64,000 nt of DNA from Styela clava (taxonomy: Eukaryota; Chordata; Ascidiacea; Stolidobranchia; Styelidae). The notes under the pieces are model-generated. The model made no database searches and had not been told where the DNA came from. It was given only the letters and a program-made list of their open reading frames with translations. Each line of letters starts with the position of its first letter. Within the stretch, counting starts at the first letter, position 1. Made by a program: the position numbers and the translations under genes. The DNA lies in the NCBI RefSeq assembly GCF_964204865.1, contig NC_135263.1, forward strand, positions 684,501 through 748,500, written 5' to 3'. Shown here piece after piece: positions 11,616 through 20,463 of this stretch.

Positions 11616-14600
11616 TCATTTGAGATACTTGGACCAAAGAAATTTTTTCATCTTCATTTTAAACAGAGGATAAGACATGCTTCGCATTTCACCAGGTACG
11701 GCATTCCACATAATCGCACCTGTGTATTTGAGTGATTTTTGTGTCTTTGAGTAGGTTTGGCGTGGTACAAAGTAGGATGACAATGCAGATGATCTAGTAT
11801 TGTGATCGTGAACACTACTCTGCTTTACAAAGTATTTAGAAAATGCCTGTGGAAGGCAACAATTATGGTATTGATGCATTAATTTAAATATTTCTAGTTT
11901 GTAGATATCATCAAGTTTGAGTACGCCAGTTTTATGGTACATGGTATTCATGTTAACACGAGTGGACGGTCCATATAGGATTCTAATGGCTCTATTCTGT
12001 AAAACGTTTATAGCTCTTAAGGTCGCTTTAGTGGCAGATCCCCAGGCAGCAATTGCATATTGGATGTAAGTCTGGAAAAGTGAATAATATACCACTTTGA
12101 GTGTACTCCGGTCTGTGTAGTGTTGAAGTTTGCTTAGTATACCTATTGAGCGTGAAAGTTTTTTATGTAACTCTTTGACATGCAGATCCCACCGTAAACG
12201 GTGATCAATGTTCAATCCAAGATATTTGTACGAGGGAACAGATTCAAGTTCAGTTTCATTCATTTTGATTATCAGAGGTGTTTTCTGATCGTTGCAACCA
12301 GGACGTATATGGACTACTTTAGATTTTTCTATATTGATAGTTAGCTTATTACAGAGCATCCAATCATAGACCTTTTTTAATTCTAGGTTGAAGCAATTTT
12401 GAAGATCAGTCGATGATTTGGAACTACCTAGGAGACCAGTATCATCCGCGAACAATTTTGTCAACAAATTCGAACATCGTGAGATGTCGTTTATAAATAC
12501 GAGGAATAATAAAGGGCCAAGTGAAGAGCCTTGGATCACACCGCAGTCAATAGGAAGAACCTCCGAACGATTATTTTCGACTTCCACATATTGGAATCGG
12601 CCATGTAGGTAATCTTTTAAAAGAGAATTAGCACAACCTCGCACACCGTAATGATGAAGTTTGCGTAAGAGTATGTTATGACTTACGGTATCGAAAGCTT
12701 TTTTCAAATCTAAGAAAGCACAGCAGACATGTTCTCCCTTTTCATATTTGTCATAGATATATTCAATTAGATCAATAATTGCATGACTTGTCGAATGATT
12801 TGTCTGAAATCCGAATTGGAATTTATTAATTAGTTTGTTTTTTTCGAAAAATTCAGTTAATCTACAGTACAAAAGTTTTTCGAAGACAAATGCCAAACAT
12901 GATAAGACAGATATAGGTCGGTAATTAGATGGGTTAGTTTTGTCGCCGGATTTGTACAATGGAATAACTCTGGCAAGTTTCAGTGCAGATGGAAATATAC
13001 CTATTCTTATAGACGTATTAAAAAAATGTGCAATAACTGGCGAGATTATGTCAGCAATTTTCTTCAAGAAATGTGAAGAAATATCATAAGCACCGGCAGC
13101 TTTACCTATTTTTAAAGCTGAGATGGTATTGAATATCTCAGTCGCATTAGTTGACCGTAAATATAAAGAATCTTTTATAGGGGCACCGAGAAAGCTCATG
13201 AAATTTATATTCGTTTGTGGAACTTCATTTATTAAACTTTTCCCAATGTTTGAAAAAAATTTGTTAAGTTCGTTTGCGATTGTGTGGCTGTTTTTTGTTT
13301 TGAAACCATTTTCAAGTTTCAATTCAGATATTGATGAATCATTTGCTGGTTTTGTGTTTACAATCTCTTTGACAGTCTGCCATGTATGTTTAATATCACC
13401 TCTGTTATTGGCTAATTTTGATAAATAATGAATTTGCTTTGATTTTCTTAATAAGTGAACTAGAGTGTTATGATATTTTTTGTAGAGTGCACGTTCACTT
13501 GGAGAGCCATGTAAATAATATTTTTTGTGCATTTTACTCTTACGATTGATGGATTTATGGAGACCCTTTGTAATCCAGGGCTTTGAAAGCAGTTTAGATT
13601 TTTTACGCGAGCATGCGACCATGGGGGCATGGGTATTGATTAGGTCCTTTAATGAAGATAAAAAAATACCAAAAACTTCATTGAAGTTCTCAGTTGACAG
13701 TTGTGTCAATACAAATCCATTTAATATATTACGAGCACTGTATCTAAATATTTCTGTGTCAAAATTGGACATTTTGCGTTTCAGGTGAGTTTTGAATTTG
13801 TATTTAGGTGCACTAGTAAAAGAAAAAGATGACATAACAGGAAAGTGATCTGATATGTCATGCAATATAATATAAGATGATGAACAACGATCAATTGCAT
13901 TTGTGTAAATGTGATCAATTAATCAATTAAAGTATGCGAAGTGGAAGTTACTCTTGTTGGACGCGTTATGGTGGGAATAGCCAGGTGAGACAGAAGCATG
14001 TCGGTGTACCGAGTTGTCAAATTATCGTGAGCTATTAGGTTGATATTCAAATCACCTAAAATTATGAATGGGTTTCTCGAATTTTCTAATTTGTAAAGTA
14101 GCGAGTCCATTGTTTCTGTGAAATTAGAAAGGTCAGGTCTGGGATGTTTATAAATAGCACCAATAATCAATTTTTTTTGGTTGATGGTGGGCGATTCATT
14201 GACCTGAATCCACAAATCTTCACAATGAGGAAAATTTAGATTATACTCATGGGATTCTATGAATGACACATCAGAGCGTATAAAGAGCCCAACTCCTCCA
14301 GCTTTAGTAGGAGAGGCAGAGTGAACAAAGTTGTAGCAGTCAATATGTATAGGGCTAATAGGGGATGTGCTTAATCTGGTTTCGCTAATCGCAATAATAT
14401 GGGGGAGTTTCTGAAAGTTTGTCAGCATTTGTATCAGATCATCAATATGCTTTGACAGTGATCTTACATTTAGGTGAAGAAGAATAAAATCGGTCGACTT
14501 ATACTGAGATGAAACTATCCCAATGTTAGCGAACTCTACATATTTACTTGTAATGGGGCCTACAGTTGGAGACAAACTGAAAGATTCCCAAGAGGGCAAG

Positions 14601-14773
14601 ACTGGACAGGTAAGGCCTTTTGAATCAAGGCACATTTGGCAGAAGTAGCTAGAACTAGGGAATGGCAAAGTTATGCAAGTAAAGTGAAATTTAAGATTAC
14701 ACGATTTGCAACATATATATGAATCACTACGATATGAAGAATGACATACTGAACATAAGGTATCAGATGTCAT
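11616..14773 (-). pseudogene. LINE ORF2: PHD finger, endonuclease, reverse transcriptase
   Basis: The upstream frame (14773 down to 13919, 284 aa) starts with a C4HC3 PHD-type finger: C7, C10, C22, C25, H30, C33, C45, C48. An AP-type endonuclease follows, with AISETRLS, GGVGLFIR, IIGAIYKHP and GDLNINL segments. After a frame break the SDHFPV catalytic motif opens the second frame (13865 to 11616, 749 aa), which carries the RT: FLDLKKAFD with D386, GVIQGSSLGP near 442-451 and FADD at 472-475. The break is a tandem 8-mer, ATCAATTA at 13914-13921 and 13922-13929 on the + strand, adding 8 nt and a stop. Role: target-primed reverse transcription of the LINE RNA. Without the 8-nt repeat the frames would join, so the lesion looks recent. 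Confidence 0.9.
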
Positions 14774-14826
14774 GGATAATTATGGAAGTATAGAAAAAAT
14801 GAAGGCATAATGAAAAATAGTCTAAC

Positions 14827-15835
14827 CTATTTGATTTTTTGAAGATCTTCTTCTTCAAGAATATCTAAGGTGTTCGTCAATTTATTCTTTCGTATTCTGA
14901 CTTTGCCGTTAGTGGTCCATAAATATGCGTAACCACACTTATTCTTTAGAGCTTTTGCTTTAAAAAATAAGTCCTTGTTGCGATTGGTCAAGTTTTCAGA
15001 AATGAAGACTTTTGAAGTGTCTTTGATGTTTATAGTGTTTGGTGCAGACTTCAAATTTTTGCGGCCGGCGAAAATTTTTTTGGCGAATTCTCCGGTTAGT
15101 AAATCGGACAATGATGGGGGGATGGTTTTTGCGATTGCGAGTAGGGAACCGATGACTAAACGAGATGTCACTCGGATGAATGTTTACTTTTATGAGCTTT
15201 GAAATCTCCAGCACCAGCTTGTCAGTATCTTCATTTGGTAATGGTGGTACTCCGTGGAACTCTAAGTTCTCAAGCCTGGAGCGTCTTTCCTGATCCTCTA
15301 CATGCTCCGTTAAATACCAAAGATCTTCTTCGAGATCCAGGACAAGATCTTCTAAATATTGAATTTTTTTGTTTTGCAATTTTAGCTGCTCATCAACTGT
15401 TTTTTGGTGTATTAACAGATCATCAAACTTCTTGGATTGAAATGTTTGAGAATTTTTGATGATTGACAGTTCATCTTTAATCTCCTTCATGGATTGGGAT
15501 TGATTATCCATAAACTCTTTTAGTCCTGGACTCATTGGTAAGTATTCCGAAGAGCTATTCAGAGTATTGAAATTTTCTGAGATACAACGAGCAATGATGC
15601 TCGGAAGTTGTATTTCTATATTTTTCTGAATGGTATTTTGAATCTTAGATAAGCATAGAGGAGATACAGTTGGTGATGAAGGCTTCGTTCCTTTATGACT
15701 CGAGGAGGATGTAGTTGCGGAATCTGGTTGAGGCAGCAGCGGCATGATTGGTGACAGCCCAGGGTCTGATAGAATATACTCGCTTGTTGGTTTGGGAGCA
15801 GCTGGTTCTTGAGATTTTTTCTTCGTTCTTGTCAT
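14827..15835 (-). pseudogene. LINE ORF1: coiled coil and RNA-binding region, frameshifted
   Basis: The start at 15835 opens a 279-aa frame: a basic N-terminus, a coiled-coil-like region near residues 105-190 (LKLQNKKIQYLEDLVLDLEE), then RSRLENLEFHGVP and IIVRFTNRR segments typical of the RRM-like core of LINE ORF1 proteins. The frame is lost at a 7-T run (15075-15081 on the + strand). The expected continuation (IFAGRKNLK, then VFISENLTNRNKDLF and YLWTTNGKVRIRK) is in the next frame, down to 14827. Role: nucleic-acid chaperone that coats the LINE RNA. The single-base difference in a homopolymer may be a real lesion or a base-call error; it is the same in copy 1. Confidence 0.82.
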
Positions 15836-15926
15836 TTTTAGATGTTGAGTATTTTATAGTAATTAAATTAATTAGATATAGCTGGAATCTTAATCAAAAC
15901 AGCAATAATCAATCAAAACAGCAATA

Positions 15927-18011
15927 ATGAATGCAACGAAAGAAGTTGATTCTGTATCTCACCATAAAAGAAACACACGCTATAGTCCGAAATTTAGACC
16001 TAACAAGTTCGAGAAGAACAATAGAACATTTCGTGCAAATAATGACAAATTTTATAAGCCTGATTGTCATTTTCAGAGTGTGTCTAAATTTAATTCTGCT
16101 TGCCAGTATTGTGGTTTAAATCATACTAAATCACGTGATTCTTGTCCAGCATTTGGCAAGAAGTGTAATTTTTGTCACAAAATGAATCATTTTCAAAGAA
16201 TGTGCTTTATTAAAAGTGGTCAATCAAAAGAATGTCATAGATCTTCATATGATGTTCATGGCAATCAAAACCAGACCCCAGTTCATGAGGTTAATGACAT
16301 GTATACTGCTGATCATTTTTATGTTGGTTCATTTGATTGTGTCAATTCAGTTAAGACTACTGGTCCTGATGAAGCTTTTGCTGGTTTATATGTGAATAAC
16401 AACCATGTCAAACTCAAAATTGATACTGGTGCTAAGTGTAATGTCCTACCATTGCATATTTTCAATTGTGTCAGATCTGATGAAAAGATTGACAAGAGAA
16501 ATCCTGCAATTTTGATTGGTTATGGGTCTAGTAATAGAATTCCTACAATTGGATCTGTTGTTATAAAATGTATTTTCCGTAGTAATGTCCCATATTTGCT
16601 TAAATTTCAAGTTGTTGATAGAAATGTCACACCTATTCTTGGAATTAATGATTGTTTAAATTTGAATGTTCTTTCTTTGAATGTGCATGAGTTGAAACCC
16701 CAAAGTGTTCCCTCTGTACTTTCGCCCGAGTCCGTTCAAAAATATGTTGAAAATAACTTTTCTGATCTGTTTGATGGTAAGCTAGGTGAATTGCCTATTA
16801 CTTATCACATGAAACTTCGATCTGATGCACAGCCAGTGATCAGACCTCCCAGAAAAGTTCCTGTTGCAATGCAGAAACTTGTGAAACAAGAGTTAGATAA
16901 AATGGTTGCCAATCAGATTATTTTACCAGTTGACGAACCAACTGAATGGGTGTCAAGCATGGTAGTCACAAAGAAAAAATCTGGTGCCATTCGTATTTGT
17001 TTAGATCCTACTTTATTGAATACATATATTTTACGTGAGCATTATCCAATGAGAAATATTGAAGATATTGTTGCCACAATGCCCAATGCTAAATATTTTG
17101 CTGTATTATATGCATCTTCTGGTTTTTGGCAGATTAAGCTTGATCATGAATCCTCACTGAAAACTACCTTTAACTCACCTGTTGGTAGATTTCGTTTTTT
17201 GCGTATGCCATTTGGAATTTCGTCTTGCCCAGAAGTGTTTCAGAAGGCTATTGATCAACTTTTTGATAAGCTACCCTGTCGTATTGTTGTTGATGACGTT
17301 CTAATTTGGGGCTCGACTGAGAAAGAATTATTTGATCGTATTTTGCTTATACTTGAAAGAGCTAGAGAAGTCAGTTTGAAATTGAATTTGTCCAAATGTA
17401 AGTTTATGACACAAGAAGTTGAATATTGTGGTCATATTTTGACTTCGAATGGTTTAAAACCATCTCCTCGAATTACCCAAGCTATTCGTAATATGCCAGA
17501 GCCTACTGATAAACATTTTTTGCATCATTTTATTGGAATGATTACTTACCTTGCTAAATTTTTGCCAAAATTGAGTGAACATACTGCTAATTTACGTTTA
17601 TTGCTTAGAAATGATGTTAAATGGTATTGGAATGAAAATGAACGTAATGATTTTCATATGCTCAAAATTATGCTTTCTAATATGCCAATTTTGAAATTTT
17701 ATGATTGTAACAAAAGTGTAACTTTAACATGTGATGCATCCCAGAAAGGGTTGGGAGCTGCTTGTTTACAAGATAATGTACCCATTGGTTATGTGTCCCG
17801 TGCATTAACCGATACTGAAACAAGGTATGCACAAATTGAAAAAGAACTTCTAGCTGTTGTTTTTGCTTGTGAAAAATTTCATCATTATATATATGGTAAA
17901 AAGATTTTAATTGAATCTGATCATAAACCCCTAGAATCTATATTGTCGAAACCTTTTCTGAGTGCACCTCTCAGATTGCAAAAAAATGATGTTACGTTTA
18001 CAAAAGTATGA
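15927..18011 (+). pseudogene. pol: Gypsy gag zinc knuckles, protease, reverse transcriptase, RNase H
   Basis: A 694-aa frame continuing gag after the LINE insertion. Residues 59-73 form a C-X2-C-X3-H-X6-C knuckle and 80-93 a canonical CX2CX4HX4C knuckle. Protease active site DTG at 166-168. RT: SGAIRICLDP near 353-361 and VVDD at 454-457. Motif A reads VLYASSGFW with Y395 (codon TAT, 17109-17111) where the family has the catalytic aspartate. RNase H: LTCDAS near 600, then the IEKELLAV and IESDHKPLE segments. The frame is lost at a 7-A run, 17980-17986; similarity continues one frame over at 17983-19182. The enzyme would be inactive even without the frameshift. Confidence 0.88.
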
Positions 18012-19182
18012 TTTGAAAATTATTTATAAAAAAGGTACTGAAATGTATATTGCTGATACATTGTCACGAGCATATGTTTCAAATGATAAACTTGTTGATA
18101 TTATGCATAATTATGATGATTTTGATATTTTGACAATTGTTTCTATTTCCCCACCAAGAGCACATGAGTTGGTTGAAAAAAACAGGACTGATCAAACATT
18201 ACAAGAACTGATTAAAATTATCAAGCATGGATGGCCTAATTCTGTAAAAAGTTTGCCAATCCAAGTTCAGAAATATTTTCCATTTCGAGATGAACTCATT
18301 GAACATGATGGTGTTGTGTACAAGTCAAATAAAGTTGTTGTTCCCGAGTCATTACAACAAGAATACATTGCACAAATACACCGAGGACATATAAATGTTG
18401 AATCCACAAAGAATCGTGCACGTGATTATTTGTTTTGGTGCAATATGTCCAAAGATATTGAAGAAGCTATTTCACATTGTTCTGTTTGCAATAGTCTGAA
18501 GAATCATCAACAGAAAGAACCATTGAAATTACATGAAATTCCTGATCGTCCATGGTCTATTCTAGCTACAGATATATTTCACTGGTATGGAAGTGAACAC
18601 TTAGTACTTGTTGACTCTTATTCTGGATGGTTTGAAATTAACCACTTGCCTGATATTTCCTCATATACTGTTATAAAGAAACTGAAAGAACATTTTGCTA
18701 GATTTGGCAGTCCAGATGTACTGTTCATTGATAGTGGTCCCCAATATTCGTCGCTTCTTTTCAAAGAATTTGCTAGAGAATGGCAATTCAAACATGTTAT
18801 GAGTAGTCCTGAATTTCCTCAAAGTAATGAACTAGCTGAAAATGCTGTAAAACAATCTAAAAATTTATTGGAGAAATGCAGACGAGATCGATCTGATCCT
18901 TACCTTGCTCTATTAAATATTCGAAATGTGCCTAGAGATAAAATACTTGGTTCTTCTGCACAACGTCTATTATCACGTCGAACAAAAGGTGACATACCTA
19001 TATCAAAGAATTTGTTGAATCCTGAAATGAGAAGTCCAAAAGAAGTGCATGATCAATTGCTGCACAAAAGAAGCCAACAAAAGAAATATTTTGACAAGTC
19101 TTCAAAACTGCTACCTAATTTGAACACTGGTGATATAGTGAGAATGCAAACTAAAAAAGGATATGACAAGAAAGGTATCATA
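17983..19182 (+). pseudogene. Gypsy RNase H end and integrase, 3'-truncated
   Basis: The open frame runs 17962-19347 but is element-derived from about 17983. After the RNase H end (YDLKIIYKKG, ADTLSRAY), the integrase begins with an HHCC zinc-binding domain (HRGH, then CSVC). A DDE core follows, with D in LATDIFHW, D in LFIDSGPQ and E in ELAENAVK. The tail reaches GDIVRMQTKKGYDKKG and then loses resemblance near 19182; the last 55 codons are unrelated downstream DNA. Role: insertion of retrotransposon cDNA. The integrase C-terminus and 3' LTR are missing. Confidence 0.85.
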
Positions 19183-19359
19183 TGCCAGAATTATCACTTA
19201 CCTCTGATTCCTCTTCTTGGGCTCGTTACCCGTGGAGGCCTGGAAGATAATTTATTGTATACCGTCTTATCGATCTCTTTTCCTCGTTTAATCCTAAATA
19301 TTTCCAGCACAACAGATATTCAGATGTCAATCGTGGAAATTTGGTGAATCAGTAATGGA

Positions 19360-19565
19360 ATGATCAGAGATTTTCTCCGGGTTAAAGGTCGTCGGAAATT
19401 GATTGATTTCCGAATTGTTTCCACGAGAAGTTTCACATCTTTACCCAAATCAAAGCTTCTTGAAATCAGACACTGAAAGCCCGATCATAATGCAAAAAGA
19501 GTTCCAAAACCTTAATTTTATATTTTGTAGAGATTTTATGGCATATGGCAGTTATAAATTGAATA
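19360..19565. repeat. Diverged repeat, copy 1 of a pair
   Basis: Resembles 19835-20025 in the same orientation: shared blocks are GGGTTAAAGGTC/GGGTCAAAGGTC, a GTTTCCA(C/T)GAGAAGTTT block, a GAAAGCCCG block and ATTTTATGGCATAT. Family unknown. No gene lies between 19183 and 20463 except these repeats and the promoter region. Confidence 0.6.
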
Positions 19566-19834
19566 GAGACAGGAATGTGTAAATCTGGTAGTTGTGATGT
19601 GAAGAAGTTCTAGTAAAAGATCGTCAGAGTGATTGCCAGGTCTGCAGTGTATGATTGATATTTGTGGTTCGCTCAGGTTAGTTCGTTGGATCATGCGTAA
19701 TTCAATCAACTTTACGAGAAGAGTAATTAAAATTGAAAGAACATTTGAGTTCCAGTAGACTTGGAATTATTTAGGTGGCTCACCAACTAATATCCTAAAT
19801 CGTTTCCTTAAATATTAATAATGTTACTGCGTCT

Positions 19835-20025
19835 TTTTCCACAAGATTTTTTCTGGGTCAAAGGTCACTGAAAATTAATTGATTTTCGGGGTGTTTCCAT
19901 GAGAAGTTTACATCTTTACCACAAAAATTCATAAAATCTGACGCTGAAAGCCCGTTCTAATGCAAAATGAAATCGAAAATCTTGATTTTTTATTTTGTAG
20001 AAATTTTATGGCATATCTAGGGGGT
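19835..20025. repeat. Diverged repeat, copy 2 of a pair
   Basis: Second copy of the 19360-19565 repeat, about 475 bp downstream. It precedes the lectin-like gene by about 430 bp. Confidence 0.6.
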
Positions 20026-20380
20026 TTAATTGGCAGCCATTTTTAAAGAAACAAATTGCCTGTGCCTGTACCATAAGACCAGAATATTTCCTTGTTTCGA
20101 TCGAGTGCGGGCTTCAATATCAAACTAATGGGCGCTCCGGATGGATGCACCTGGTTTTCTTCGCATGATGGGTGATTCATAATCACTTTTTGTCGCCAAG
20201 CAAAATGAATTTCAATGTGACAGAGGAAATGACGTAAATGATGGTTGCTACGCGAAGACGGGTTCAGGATTAAACGGTGATAAAATGCGCAGTAAGATAT
20301 TATTGATAAGACTTGAAATATGAGGACTAGCAGGAGTAGCAAATCTCAATTTAGTCATCTATTGATGGCGGCACCGAACA

Positions 20381-20388
20381 TATAAAAG
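20381..20388 (+). promoter_or_regulatory. TATA box of lectin-like gene
   Basis: TATAAAAG lies 76-83 bp before the ATG at 20464, at a distance that leaves a short 5' UTR. A GATA-type TGATAAG at 20304-20310 lies upstream. Both are read from sequence only. Confidence 0.5.
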
Positions 20389-20463
20389 CCTTAAGTATTT
20401 TTACAGATATTCACTTTATAACTAAGCCTTTAGTTGTGTCATCAAGCCTTTCTAGAAATAAAC

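Larger units (their letters stand above)
4971..15220. repeat. 5,125-bp perfect tandem duplication
   Basis: Unit 1 is 4971-10095 and unit 2 is 10096-15220, borders uncertain by about 3 bp because both ends share GTC. Each unit holds 550 bp of Gypsy gag plus the 3' 4.5 kb of the LINE. Every open reading frame compared across the units (749, 284, 114, 105, 101, 87, 75, 72 and 64 aa) is identical, always offset by exactly 5,125. At the central junction LINE ORF1 sequence runs straight into gag sequence. Unit 2 continues into the intact LINE 5' part. Confidence 0.92.
10649..15926 (-). mobile_element. LINE (non-LTR retrotransposon), near full length, 5.3 kb
   Basis: Inverse orientation inside the Gypsy gag. 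5' UTR about 15836-15926, ORF1 14827-15835, ORF2 11616-14773, 3' UTR 10649-11615. ATGAAT occurs on both sides (10643-10648, equivalent to 5518-5523, and 15927-15932), and removing the element and one ATGAAT keeps the gag frame, so ATGAAT is the likely target duplication. Coiled-coil ORF1 and an ORF2 with PHD finger, AP-type endonuclease and RT point to the CR1/L2/Jockey-like part of the LINE tree; the exact clade is not decided. Confidence 0.85.
4646..19182 (+). mobile_element. Gypsy-type LTR retrotransposon, interrupted and 3'-truncated
   Basis: In order: candidate 5' LTR (4646-4880), primer-binding-site-like TGGTGTCAGAATCGGGG at 4881, gag from 4960, a large LINE insertion (5524-15926, including a tandem duplication), then gag zinc knuckles, protease, reverse transcriptase, RNase H and integrase. 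Domain order PR-RT-RH-IN places it in the Ty3/Gypsy group, and the gag resembles the family often labelled K02A2.6-like. Element similarity stops just after the GYDKKGI segment of the integrase tail near 19182. I find no 3' LTR to the right. The copy is dead: gag is split, an RT catalytic residue is replaced, pol is frameshifted and the 3' end is missing. Confidence 0.8.
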
